The notes under the pieces: model-generated
Told to the model about the DNA's origin: nothing
What the model saw: the letters and a program-made list of their open reading frames with translations, nothing else
Database searches by the model: none
Assembly (NCBI GenBank): GCA_963775635.1
Contig: CAVZJO010000016.1
Span: forward strand, 620,001-684,000
Reading direction: 5' to 3'
Source of the DNA: JALORV01 sp963775635
Lineage (GTDB): Bacteria > Pseudomonadota > Gammaproteobacteria > Burkholderiales > Burkholderiaceae_F
DNA length: 64,000 nt
Program-made: the position numbers and the translations under genes
Part shown: positions 26,015 through 34,682 of the stretch, in pieces
Layout: every line of letters starts with the position of its first letter
Position numbering within the stretch: position 1 is the stretch's first letter

Positions 26015-26692
26015 TCAGATTCGACGAGGGGAAAAGAGCCTGCCGGCAGTGACGAGGATGGCCATGCAGATCAGCGAAGTGATCGCCACGAGGATCAATG
26101 CCAGCCGGTCGTTACCCGCCTGCGCAGCGTCGTACACCGCCATCGACAGTGTCTGCGTTTCGCCGGGGATGTTGCCAGCGACCATCAGCGTGGCGCCGAA
26201 CTCGCCGAGCGCGCGCGCAAAGGCGAGCATCGCGCCTGCGAGGATGCCGCGCGACGCGAGCGGCAGCGTGACCCGCAGGAACACCGAAGTCGGCCCCTGA
26301 CCGAGCGTCGTGGCGGCGGCTTCGAGCGTTCGATCGACATTGTCGAAGGCGGTCGAAGCGCTCTTCAGCACGAGTGGAAACGCCACCACGGCCGACGCGA
26401 CCACGGCGCCGTGCCAGCTGAAAATAATCGTGTAGTCGAAGTGTTCGCGCAGCAGTCGACCGAGCGGACTGTGCCGGCCCGCGCCGATCAGGATGTAGTA
26501 ACCGAGAACGGTCGGCGGCAGCACCAGCGGCAGCATGCAGGCCGCCTCGACCAGCGCCCGCCCCGGAAAGCGCACGCGGCTCAGGATCCAGCCCAGCGCG
26601 ATTCCGCCCGCCAGCGCCAGCAGCGTCGCAACACCGGCAACGCGCAGGCTGAGCCAGACCGGACGCCAGTCGATGTCTAGCAGAGTGTTCAA
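26015..26692 (-). CDS. modB: Molybdate ABC transporter, permease
   Basis: A 225-aa inner-membrane permease with about five or six hydrophobic segments. The EAA-type loop is EAAATTLGQGPTSVFLRVTLPLASRGI, and ALGEFGATLMVAGNIPGETQTLSMAVYDA is a ModB hallmark. It is the first gene of the modBACE operon, and its start lies 9 bp from the ModE box. The order B-A-C-E differs from the common A-B-C. Confidence 0.92.
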   Translation of the reverse strand: MNTLLDIDWRPVWLSLRVAGVATLLALAGGIALGWILSRVRFPGRALVEAACMLPLVLPPTVLGYYILIGAGRHSPLGRLLREHFDYTIIFSWHGAVVASAVVAFPLVLKSASTAFDNVDRTLEAAATTLGQGPTSVFLRVTLPLASRGILAGAMLAFARALGEFGATLMVAGNIPGETQTLSMAVYDAAQAGNDRLALILVAITSLICMAILVTAGRLFSPRRI

Positions 26693-26701
26693 TGACGCTC
26701 T

Positions 26702-26727
26702 TCGTTATGTAGTCTTGTACATAACGA
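26702..26727. promoter_or_regulatory. ModE-binding site
   Basis: The arms TCGTTATGTA and TACATAACGA are exact inverse complements separated by 6 bp. The match extends one more base on each side (26701-26728). Sequence, arm length and 6-bp spacing fit the known ModE box. It lies just upstream of modB, where molybdate-bound ModE would block transcription. Confidence 0.88.
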
Positions 26728-26790
26728 ATTAAACCATGCATCGCCTCGTCGCGGCGGCGGGCTCCGCCGCCGTGCGTGCGTACGCGGTGT

Positions 26791-27636
26791 TCAGCGGGTT
26801 ATAGAGGCCGACGGGCTGGCGGCGTAGGCGATCGGCTCCCTGTCGCTGCCCGCCTTCAGCAGCATGGTGGCGCAGGCAATTACAAGCACTGCGCCGAACG
26901 CCCGCTTCAGGTGGCGGACCGGCAATCGGTGCGAGGCTGCGACGCCGCGCGGAGCCATCAGCATCGCACTGGCGGCTAGTGCGAGGGCGGCAGGCCAGCA
27001 GACGAAGCCGACGAGTGAAGGCGACGACATCGTCGGCGTCGAGGTGGCGGCAAACGCCGCTGCGCCGGCGATCGCGATCGCCAGTCCGACGGTGCTGGCG
27101 ATTGCGACGGCCCGCTTCATGTCGACGTCGGCGAAGAGCAGGAAGGGAATCGTCATGCTGGCGCCGCCGACACCAGCCACTGCGGAAAACGCGCCGATCA
27201 CCACACCGACTACCGGAGCCGGCGGTATCGGCCGCGGCTTCCTGTCGGCCGGCAAGGCCGGCGAGTCGCGCAGCATCTTGACCGCGAAATAGCCGGCGTA
27301 AACCGAGAAAATCGCGGCGACCCACGCACCGTGCAGTTGCGTGGCGATCGTGGTGCCGATGATGGCTCCGATCGCGGCGCTGGGCGCCAGTCGACGTGCC
27401 CACGCCAGATCGAGGTTTCCGCGCCGAACCTGGGCCAGCACGGCCGCGCAAGCAGTCGGCACCATCGCTGCCAGCGAGGTGGCGACCGCCACCTTGGGCA
27501 CGTGGTCGGGTGCGATGCCGAAGGAGGGCAGCAGCAGCATCAACACGGGCACGACCACGAACCCTCCGCCGATGCCCAGCAATCCCGCGAGAAATCCGCC
27601 CGCGGCGCCGGCGGCAAAGAGCTCCAAATACAGCAT
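26791..27636 (-). CDS. Sulfite exporter TauE/SafE family permease
   Basis: A 281-aa membrane protein with about eight hydrophobic segments and two glycine-rich repeats (AGGFLAGLLGIGGGFVVVPVLM and FSAVAGVGGASMTIPFLLF). This is the TauE/SafE family, which moves small oxidised sulfur compounds and other organic anions. The substrate here is unknown. It ends about 60 bp beyond the ModE box, on the same strand as mod. A GC-rich hairpin (26752-26772) follows its stop and may end the transcript. There is no sulfur gene next to it to refine the role. Confidence 0.82.
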   Translation of the reverse strand: MLYLELFAAGAAGGFLAGLLGIGGGFVVVPVLMLLLPSFGIAPDHVPKVAVATSLAAMVPTACAAVLAQVRRGNLDLAWARRLAPSAAIGAIIGTTIATQLHGAWVAAIFSVYAGYFAVKMLRDSPALPADRKPRPIPPAPVVGVVIGAFSAVAGVGGASMTIPFLLFADVDMKRAVAIASTVGLAIAIAGAAAFAATSTPTMSSPSLVGFVCWPAALALAASAMLMAPRGVAASHRLPVRHLKRAFGAVLVIACATMLLKAGSDREPIAYAASPSASITR

Positions 27637-27740
27637 TGATCGGTCCCGATTGATTGAGGTCCGCAGCAGACCTGCATCGGGAAGAGTGTGCGAAACACGG
27701 GCCTTCCGGCCAAGCGACGATTCGACAGTGCGCCAGCGGA

Positions 27741-29067
27741 TTATTCGTCGGCGTGACGCTTGAGTGACCGCATCGACGGCAACTGTGCCGACAGTGCTGC
27801 ACGGTCTAGCTTGCCGGCCGCGGTCAGTGGCAGGCTCGCGACGAAACCGATCCGCCGCGGCCGCTTGTGCGAAGCCAGTCGCGCTTCCAGGAAGTCGAGC
27901 AGCGCCTCGTCGTCAGGCGGCTGCGGCGCGACCAGTGCGCAGGCCACGACCTGTCCCCAGGTCGGGTCGGCGAGACCGAATACCGCGGCGGCCCTGATGC
28001 CGGGGCAACTCTCCAGCACGCGCTCGACTTCGGCCGGATAGATGTTCTCGCCTGCGCTGACGATCAGATCGGCGCGCCGGCCGTGCAGACGCAGAAACCC
28101 GTCCGCGTCAAAGTCGCCGAGGTCGCCCGTGTCGAACCAGACGTCGAGTGCAAGCGGAGCTTCACCGAGATAGCCGGCCATTCGCATCGGGCCGCGCACC
28201 TCGATTCGGTGATCAACGATCCGCACCTCGGCATCCGCCAGCGGACGACCCACCCCGCACGCTGCAGCTTCGTAGCGCCGCTCGTACGGTGTGGCGACGA
28301 CTTGCGAGGAGGTCTCGGTGCAGCCGTAGGTGATCACGACCGGCAGACGACGACGGGCCGCCTCGTCGAGCAGTGGCGGCGATGCGACAGCGCCGCCGAC
28401 CAGCACCGCGCGCAGGAACGGCGGCGGCCGCCAGTCCGGAAGACGCTCGAACAGCAGCGCCAGCATTGTCGGCACCAGCGACACCAGCGTGGCGCGATGG
28501 TTCTCTATCCACTGCGGCAGCCGCGTCGCCTCGAAGCCCGGTGCAAGGGCCACGCAGCGACGACCGGCCAGACAGCGGGTCAGGATCGAAAGACCGCCGA
28601 TGCGCGCGACCGGCAGCGCCAGAAGCCAGCAATCGTCCGGCTGCCAACCCAGATTGGCGCTGCTTGCACGCGCCGAAGCGAGCAGCGCAGCCCAGGTCAG
28701 CACCGCGCCGCGCGGCCGGCCCGTGGTACCCGAGGTGTACATAAGCACTGCCGCGCCGTCGGGCAGTTGGGCCGCGGCGGCCGCAGCGATTTCCGCGCCG
28801 CGCTCCGCAGCGGTGCTCTTCGGATGCAGCAGAAGCAGCGGAACGCGCGCCTGCAGCAGCGCGTAAATCGTGATCACCGTGTCGAACGAGCTCGTTCCGA
28901 CCAACGGGTACGCGCAGCCTGGCTGCAATTGCGGAGCCAGCACGTCGAGGCGGGCCTGTGTCAGATCGGCAAGTTCGCCGAACGTGTAGCGCTCGTCGCC
29001 GACGAGCAGCGCCTGAGCCGCGGGCGAGTCGACTCGCCGCCGCGAATATCGACAGGTCGTCGTTCAC
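27741..29067 (-). CDS. menE: MenE-like acyl-CoA ligase with apparent N-terminal frameshift
   Basis: The continuous frame gives 400 residues (GTG at 28943) of an AMP-forming ligase. It holds AVLMYTSGTTGRPRGAVLTW (P-loop), VITYGCTETSSQ, FDTGDLGDFDADGFL and the C-terminal Lys in LTAAGKLDR. It is O-succinylbenzoyl-CoA synthetase-like, and menB is next to it. The frame stays open upstream as PAAQALLVGDERYTFGELAD but lacks a start codon. A natural beginning (VNDDLSIFAAASRL, GTG 29067) lies in another frame. Joining them needs removal of one base near 29025-29028. Either the gene is damaged or the read has an extra base. If the 28943 start is used, about 40 N-terminal residues are lost. Confidence 0.72.
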
Positions 29068-29106
29068 GCGTTACTACGTCGTGCCGGCGCCAGCACAGCC
29101 AGACGG

Positions 29107-29949
29107 CTACGGCAACCGACGGAACTTGCGGAAGTTCGGCTTGCGCTTTTCGAGGTAGGCGTTCCTGCCCTCCTGGCCCTCTTCCGACAGGTAGAAGAGC
29201 AGCGTTGCGTTGCCGGCGAGTTCCTGCAGCCCGGCCTGTCCGTCGCAATCGGCGTTCAGTGCCGCTTTCAGGCACCGCAATGCAATCGGGCTGTTCGCAA
29301 GGATCTCGCGGCACCATTTGACCGTCTCGGCTTCGAGGCGCTCATATGGCACGACCGCATTGACGAGTCCCATCGCCAGTGCCTGCTGCGCGTCGTACTG
29401 CCTGCACAGGAACCAGATCTCGCGCGCCTTCTTCTGGCCGACGATGCGCGCCATGTATGACGCCCCATAGCCGCCGTCGAAGCTGCCGACCTTTGGGCCG
29501 GTCTGTCCGAAGCGCGCGTTGTCGGCGGCGATCGTCAGGTCGCAGATCATGTGCAGCACATGACCGCCGCCGATCGCGTAGCCGGCGACCATCGCGATGA
29601 CCGGTTTCGGCAGCGTGCGGATCTGCCGCTGCAAGTCGAGCACGTTCAGCCGCGGTACGCCATCGGCTCCGACGTAGCCGGCAGCGCCGCGAACGCGCTG
29701 GTCACCGCCGGAGCAGAACGCCTCCTTGCCCTGTCCAGTCAGTACGATGACGCCGACTGCCTCGTCCTCGCGCGCGTCTTCGAACGCCTTCTGCAGTTCC
29801 TTCACCGTCTCCGGCCGGAAGGCGTTGCGCACCTCGGGCCGGTTGATCGTGATCTTGGCGATGCCCTCGGCGGACTTCGCATACAGGATGTCATTGAAGC
29901 CCGGGACGAGCGTCCACTCGGGAAGTTCCGGCACTGCAGGCGTCTTCAT
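29107..29949 (-). CDS. menB: 1,4-Dihydroxy-2-naphthoyl-CoA synthase
   Basis: A 280-aa crotonase-fold enzyme that closes the second ring in menaquinone synthesis. The similarity to E. coli MenB is obvious by eye: TINRPEVRNAFRP, EAFCSGGDQRVRG, GGGHVLHMICDLTIAADNA and FGQTGPKVGSFDGGYGASYM are all present, along with the C-terminal KPNFRKF. BadI-type hydrolases are related but less alike. The MenE-like gene follows after 39 bp. No other men gene is in the window, so whether the cell makes menaquinone cannot be judged here. Confidence 0.92.
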   Translation of the reverse strand: MKTPAVPELPEWTLVPGFNDILYAKSAEGIAKITINRPEVRNAFRPETVKELQKAFEDAREDEAVGVIVLTGQGKEAFCSGGDQRVRGAAGYVGADGVPRLNVLDLQRQIRTLPKPVIAMVAGYAIGGGHVLHMICDLTIAADNARFGQTGPKVGSFDGGYGASYMARIVGQKKAREIWFLCRQYDAQQALAMGLVNAVVPYERLEAETVKWCREILANSPIALRCLKAALNADCDGQAGLQELAGNATLLFYLSEEGQEGRNAYLEKRKPNFRKFRRLP

Positions 29950-30003
29950 TTCGGTGCTCGTTCTTCGGAAAGCAGGAACGCTGCGTGCGGCAGCCGGCGT
30001 CGT

Positions 30004-31005
30004 TCAGTCGATCTTGGCACCGGATGCCCGCACTACGGTCGCCCACTTGCGAGTGCTAGTCGCGATGTGGCGGGCGAAGTCGTCGGGGCTGCCAGGCACC
30101 GGCCGCGCGCCGCGGCTGCGTAGCGCCTCGACCACTTCCGGATCGGCGAGCGCCTCGCGGATTGCGGCGTTCACCTTGGCGATCACCGCATCGGGAGTGC
30201 CGGCGGGTGCCAGCACGCCGTCCCAGGCGCTCGACTCGAAGCCGGGAAGTCCGGATTCGGCGATCGTCGGCAGTTCGGGTGCCGACGGAAAACGCTGTGC
30301 AGTCGACACGGCAACGCCGCGCACACGGCCTTCCTTGGCGAGCGGATACACGTTCGGCATCACGTCGATCATCATTTGCACTTGACCCGCGATCAGGTCG
30401 GTCACCGCCAGCGCGCCGCCGCGGTAGGGAACATGCACGATGTCGATGCCCGCCATTGTCTTGAACAATTCCCCAGACAGGTGCGACGTGGTGCCGTTGC
30501 CTGCCGAGGCGAAGTTGAGCTTGCCGGGGTTCACTTTCGCGTAGCGGATCAGTTCGGTTACCGAGTTCACCGGCAGCTGCGGATTGACGACCAGCATCGC
30601 CGCAATCTCGGTCATGCGCGACACTGGTGCGAAGTCCTTGACCGGGTCGAATCGCAGCTCGCGGTACAGGCTGACGTTGATCGAATGCGTGCCGTTGGTG
30701 CCGTAGAGCAGCGTGTAGCCGTCGGGTGCCGCATGCGCGACCAGCTCGGCGCCGACATTGCCGCCCGCACCGGCCTTGTTCTCGATGATGATCGGCTGGC
30801 CGAGCGCCCGCGATACCCTCGGCATGATCAGCCGCGCCAGGTTGTCGGCCCCGCCGCCGGCGGGGAACGGGACGACCAGGTGCACCGGTTTGTCCGGATA
30901 CGGAACCTCGCCGGCACCGGCCGCGCGCATCGTGCCCAGCGCGAGCACGAGGCCCAGCGCGCCGAACGCACCGATCCGCGACGCCGTCGTCAAGAGTCGT
31001 TTCAC
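30004..31005 (-). CDS. Tripartite tricarboxylate transporter (Bug/TctC) substrate-binding protein
   Basis: A 333-aa exported protein with a signal peptide (LGLVLALGTMRAAGAGE). The mature start YPDKPVHLVVPFPAGGGADNLAR is the hallmark of the Bug family, which is greatly expanded in betaproteobacteria. KAGAGGNVGAELVAHAAPDGY and NFASAGNGTTSHLSGELF also match. No TctA/TctB partners are present. It lies between MaoC (1-bp gap) and menB on the same strand. The ligand is unknown. Confidence 0.9.
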   Translation of the reverse strand: MKRLLTTASRIGAFGALGLVLALGTMRAAGAGEVPYPDKPVHLVVPFPAGGGADNLARLIMPRVSRALGQPIIIENKAGAGGNVGAELVAHAAPDGYTLLYGTNGTHSINVSLYRELRFDPVKDFAPVSRMTEIAAMLVVNPQLPVNSVTELIRYAKVNPGKLNFASAGNGTTSHLSGELFKTMAGIDIVHVPYRGGALAVTDLIAGQVQMMIDVMPNVYPLAKEGRVRGVAVSTAQRFPSAPELPTIAESGLPGFESSAWDGVLAPAGTPDAVIAKVNAAIREALADPEVVEALRSRGARPVPGSPDDFARHIATSTRKWATVVRASGAKID

Positions 31006-31006
31006 G

Positions 31007-31537
31007 TCACGTGCTCTTTGGCGCGGGACCGTTCGCCGGAGCGCGGCAGCGCATCAGCGTCATCGCCTTGACCGTCATCACCGGCGTGCCGTCCTGGTTG
31101 ATGACTTCGTTGAAGGTCTGTACCAGACCGCGATCCGGCTTGCTGCGCGAGAGGCGGGCGTCGGTCACGGTAATGCGAAGTGACAGTCGATCACCGGGCC
31201 GGACCGGCGCCAGCCAGCGCAGTTCGTCGATTCCCGGCGAAGCGAGGCCGGCGGTGCCGGGCAGGAAGTGATCGACCAGCAGACGCATCATCAGGCTCGC
31301 GGTATGCCAACCGCTGGCGATCACGCTGCCGAACGGGCCTTGAGCGGCGCCGCGCGCGTCGACATGAAACGGCTGTGGATCGAACTGACGACCGAAGGCG
31401 ATGATCTCCGCTTCATCCACGGCGATTGGCCCGCATTCGACGACCATGCCTGCCGGGTAGTCTTCGAAGTAGCGCGCGTTGCGATCGCCGGGCAGGTCGC
31501 TGTGGGTCACTGGCGCGTGAGAGTGTTCTGCGGTCAT
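31007..31537 (-). CDS. MaoC-family hotdog dehydratase-like protein
   Basis: A 176-aa single-hotdog protein of the MaoC family, which usually hydrates enoyl-CoA thioesters. The motif FGRQFDPQPFHVDARGA contains the Asp/His pair typical of the R-specific hydratase site, and FGSVIASGWHTASLMMRLLVD is the second conserved stretch. I start it at ATG 31537 (MTAEHSH) because the preceding 25 residues of the longer frame are unconserved. One base separates it from the Bug gene, so they are probably cotranscribed. The substrate is unknown. Confidence 0.82.
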   Translation of the reverse strand: MTAEHSHAPVTHSDLPGDRNARYFEDYPAGMVVECGPIAVDEAEIIAFGRQFDPQPFHVDARGAAQGPFGSVIASGWHTASLMMRLLVDHFLPGTAGLASPGIDELRWLAPVRPGDRLSLRITVTDARLSRSKPDRGLVQTFNEVINQDGTPVMTVKAMTLMRCRAPANGPAPKST

Positions 31538-31701
31538 GCCGGAGGACAGCCTGGTAAGGACTGCGCTGTCGCGGTCGTCGGCGTCGCCGGACCACGCGCG
31601 TACCGTGCGCAATTTACCGCAAGCAGTGGGTGACGACCCGGAACGCGGTTAGCGCGCAACCGACAGGGGCGCCGTCGTCCCGCCTGCCGATGCGCGCCGA
31701 A

Positions 31702-33102
31702 TCAGATGATCTCGAAGTACCGCTTCAGCTCCCAGTCGGTGACCGCATCCTGCCACTGCCGCCATTCCCAGTCGCGGGTCGCGGAGAAATGATCGACGAA
31801 CAGGTCACCGAACCAGTCGCGTGCGAGGTCGGACCGACGGAAGATCTCGGTGGTTTCCTTCAGCGAACGTGGCGCGCGCGGGATGTTTTCGGCGCCCTGG
31901 TTCGTGCCGGTGATCGGCTTTGCCGTCAGCTTCAGATTCTTCTCGATGCCGTGCAGCCCAGCCGCCAGCAGCGCGGCGACGGCGAGATAGGGATTGATGT
32001 CGGCACCGGGGCAGCGCGTTTCCAGCCGCGTGCTCTTCGGCGAACCCGGAATCACGCGGAAGCTGGCCGTGCGATTGTCGACCCCCCAGGTCGGCTTCAC
32101 TGGAGCCCAGAAGCCGTCGACCAGTCGCTTGTAGCTGTTGACGGTGGGCCAGAACATCGGCGCGAACTGCATCAGCGCGGCGATCTGGCCGGCGAGAAAG
32201 CTTTCGAACAGCTTGCTCATGCCGGCGCGGCCCTTCGCGTCGTAGAACAGGTTTTTCTTGCCGTCGGAGAGCGACTGGTGCAGGTGCCCACTGCAGCCGG
32301 GGTACTGCGCGCTCCACTTGGCCATGAAGCTCGGCGTGATGCCGTACTGAGCGCCGATCTCCTTGGCGCCGGTCTTAAACAGCACGCCGCGATCGGCGCA
32401 CTCGAGCGCCTCGGAAAACTGGATCGCGGCTTCGTACACTCCCGGGCCGGTCTCGGTATGCAGGCCTTCGATCGGCACCCTGAATTGCAGCAACTGATCC
32501 ATCAGCGCGTTGAAGTAGCCGCGGTTGGCGTTCGCGCGCAGCAGCGAGTAGCCGAACATGCCGGGAGTCAGCGGTGTCGGATCGACCCCCTTCTTCTGCG
32601 CCCAGCTGTGCGGTGTTTCGGCGAAGTTGAACCATTCGAACTCGAGCCCGCACATGGGCTGGACACCCAACTTCTCGGCGCGCTTCAGGACGCGCTTGAG
32701 GGTCTGGCGCGGGCATACGGGGTAGGGATCCCCATTGCCAGTGACGAAGTCGCCCAGGAAGAACGGAACGTGGTCGTCCCAAGGCTCATGGCGCACGGTG
32801 GCCAGATCGAGGCGCACCATCGCGTCAGGGAAGCCGTGCTGCCAGCCGGTGACCGTTGTGTTGTCGTAGACGCTGTCGGTCATGTCCCAACCGAATACGA
32901 CGTCGCAGAAGCCGAAGCCGCCCTCGATGGCCGACGTGAACTTGGCCTTGTTGAGGTACTTGCCGCGCAGCACACCGTCGATATCGGTAGCGGCGACCTT
33001 GACCTTCGCCGCACCCGATTCATCGACCTTCTTCAGTGCCAGTTGCGTGTCCTGCTGAGTTTCGCTCGATGCGCGCGGCGCCGCGCGCCCCTGTCTGGCC
33101 AT
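31702..33102 (-). CDS. Glutamine synthetase-family ligase
   Basis: A 466-aa protein of the glutamine synthetase fold. The N-terminal beta-grasp has VKVAATDIDGVLRGKYLNK. The catalytic domain shows GLEFEWFNF (metal Glu), SGHLHQSL (metal/ATP His) and NRTASFRVI. It belongs to the GS-like enzymes that join glutamate to other amines (for example the gamma-glutamylpolyamine/ethanolamine groups) rather than to the main GlnA type, but I cannot fix the amine. ATG 33102 follows a good GGAGG ribosome site. It stands alone on its strand. A C26 hydrolase and an aldehyde dehydrogenase that could use a gamma-glutamyl amide lie 14 kb away. Confidence 0.8.
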   Translation of the reverse strand: MARQGRAAPRASSETQQDTQLALKKVDESGAAKVKVAATDIDGVLRGKYLNKAKFTSAIEGGFGFCDVVFGWDMTDSVYDNTTVTGWQHGFPDAMVRLDLATVRHEPWDDHVPFFLGDFVTGNGDPYPVCPRQTLKRVLKRAEKLGVQPMCGLEFEWFNFAETPHSWAQKKGVDPTPLTPGMFGYSLLRANANRGYFNALMDQLLQFRVPIEGLHTETGPGVYEAAIQFSEALECADRGVLFKTGAKEIGAQYGITPSFMAKWSAQYPGCSGHLHQSLSDGKKNLFYDAKGRAGMSKLFESFLAGQIAALMQFAPMFWPTVNSYKRLVDGFWAPVKPTWGVDNRTASFRVIPGSPKSTRLETRCPGADINPYLAVAALLAAGLHGIEKNLKLTAKPITGTNQGAENIPRAPRSLKETTEIFRRSDLARDWFGDLFVDHFSATRDWEWRQWQDAVTDWELKRYFEII

Positions 33103-33257
33103 GTCCGATCCCTCCTGAGCGTCGGGCAGTGTGCAACAGCGGCACGCAAAGTCCAAGCGGCGCAAGCTTGACAGTACGCGAAGCGGCCTCATTTCACGAT
33201 CTGCCGACCGACGGCCCTCCCTTACAATCCACGCCCTCAGAATTGTTCGAGCCTGCG

Positions 33258-33707
33258 ATGCCGATCTACGCTTACCGCTGCACCGACTGCGGCCATGAAT
33301 ACGACGTGCTGCAGAAGTTATCGGACGCTCCGCTCACCGAGTGTCCGGCCTGCCAGCGGCCGGCGCTGACGAAGAAGATGACCGCCGCCGGATTTCAGCT
33401 GAAGGGCAGCGGCTGGTACGTCACCGACTTCCGCGACAAGTCTGCCGCTAAGAAGGGCGCCGACGACGGTGACTCCGCGAAGACTGGCGACGCCGCCGCC
33501 AAGTCTGCTGAACCGGCAGCGCCGGCGGGCTCCGATGCCAAAAGCTCCGATGGCAAGGGGTCCGATGCGCAAGGGGTCCGATGCCAAGGGGTCCGATGCC
33601 AAGGGGTCCGATGCCAAGGCATCCGGTGCGGCCGCAGCCCCTGCCAAGCCGGCCGGCCCCACGCCCCCTACGCCCACCTCGGCCGACTGACAGCAAGCCC
33701 GGCGTGA
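33258..33707 (+). CDS. FmdB-family zinc-ribbon protein, C-terminus frameshifted
   Basis: The first 75 residues are a standard FmdB zinc ribbon (MPIYAYRCTDCGHEYDVLQK, second Cys pair CPACQ) followed by an Ala/Lys/Ser-rich tail. In the tail a 15-bp tandem repeat encodes GSDAK, but one copy has 16 bp, so the current frame reads GVRCQ repeats and a Cys/Arg-rich end to 33707. Removing that base gives GSDAK repeats, ASGAAAAPAKPAGPTPPTP and a stop at 33690, the normal kind of tail. FmdB before DUF502 and aspS is a common betaproteobacterial order. The function is poorly defined. A TACAAT -10-like box lies 30 bp upstream. Confidence 0.8.
   Translation: MPIYAYRCTDCGHEYDVLQKLSDAPLTECPACQRPALTKKMTAAGFQLKGSGWYVTDFRDKSAAKKGADDGDSAKTGDAAAKSAEPAAPAGSDAKSSDGKGSDAQGVRCQGVRCQGVRCQGIRCGRSPCQAGRPHAPYAHLGRLTASPA
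33558..33618 (+). repeat. Four tandem 15-bp repeats (GSDAK) with one 16-bp unit
   Basis: The unit GGGTCCGATGCCAAG occurs three times exactly (33574-33618). It is preceded by a first copy carrying one extra base (GCGC for GCC, 33558-33573) and by a diverged unit at 33543-33557. The extra base switches the reading frame of all later units in the FmdB gene. Confidence 0.85.
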
Positions 33708-33764
33708 ATCGCGCCGAACCCGAACCGAGCGCGCAAGCGCGACCCAGTCACTGCGCACGCTCCG

Positions 33765-34406
33765 ATGCTCAAGAAGACCCTGATAGCCGGCCTGCTGATC
33801 TGGCTGCCGCTCGCGGCCACCCTGTGGGTGCTGGACTTCATCGTTTCGACGATGGATCGAACCTTGCTGCTGCTGCCGGGGAACTGGCGGCCAGACGCGC
33901 TGTTCGGCGTCCACATTCCCGGCTTCGGGCTTGTGCTGTCGGTGGCGATTCTGCTTGCGACCGGGGCGTTGGCCGCAAACATCATCGGCGAGCGACTGCT
34001 GCGTTGGTCAGAAAGCCTGCTGACGCGTATTCCGATCGTCCGTTCGATCTATTCGTCGGTCAAGCAGGTGTCCGACACACTCCTGTCGCAGAAGAGTCAG
34101 TCGTTCCGCCAGGTCGTGCTGATCGAGTTTCCGCAGCGTGGGCAATGGACGGTGGGGTTCATCGTTGGGAGCCCCGGCAACCATGTCGATGCAAGGATCG
34201 GTCCGGGATTCGTCACGGTTTATGTACCCACCGCTCCGAACCCCACCTCGGGCTATGTGTTGTTCGTCAGATCCGACGAACTGCGCGAAGTCGACTTCAG
34301 CGTCGATGACGCGCTGAAGTTCCATGTCTCGCTGGGCGTCGTCCTGCCGACGGCGAGGTCACACCGATCTGCCCTGACCAGCGAGTCTCCCGGCACTCCG
34401 GGTTGA
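33765..34406 (+). CDS. DUF502 family membrane protein
   Basis: A 213-aa membrane protein with two N-terminal hydrophobic segments (LIAGLLIWLPLAATLWVLDFI and FGLVLSVAILLATGALAAN) and a soluble C-terminal part. The stretch RIPIVRSIYSSVKQVSDTL is the family signature. The biochemical role is unknown. Its place between FmdB and aspS is conserved in betaproteobacteria. The 276 bp between it and aspS hold no gene I can support; a 42-codon ORF there has no features. Confidence 0.88.
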   Translation: MLKKTLIAGLLIWLPLAATLWVLDFIVSTMDRTLLLLPGNWRPDALFGVHIPGFGLVLSVAILLATGALAANIIGERLLRWSESLLTRIPIVRSIYSSVKQVSDTLLSQKSQSFRQVVLIEFPQRGQWTVGFIVGSPGNHVDARIGPGFVTVYVPTAPNPTSGYVLFVRSDELREVDFSVDDALKFHVSLGVVLPTARSHRSALTSESPGTPG

Positions 34407-34682
34407 GGCGTTCGGCCATCCCCTTTAAGCTTCGCGCATGATGACCGTGAGCCTTTCGACTGCCAGCCGTCAGTGCACGCAGATCGCCCTGCGGGAGCGT
34501 GCGCTCGACCGGTCGCGTGCCGCGTCCAGCGGCCCGGCACGCCGGAATCTTCCGCGAAACCGCTAGGGCCGGCGGCTGGCGACCGCGCGGCCCATCCGGC
34601 GGGCGGTGGCCCGACCGAAAGCGCTGATCAGAGATAACAACCTATTCGCGGCAGCGAGCTGCGACAGACCAGCGGAGCATTT

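Noticed and set aside
26752..26772. Rho-independent terminator after the TauE gene
   Set aside because: The GC hairpin (CGGCGGCGG / CCGCCGCCG) is real but no U-run follows on the relevant strand; mentioned only in the gene entry.
33558..33618. Possible CRISPR-like array
   Set aside because: The 15-bp units are directly adjacent, have no spacers and encode GSDAK within a gene.
34440..34568. 42-codon ORF between DUF502 and aspS
   Set aside because: No ribosome site, no motif and Arg/Ser-rich composition; treated as non-coding.
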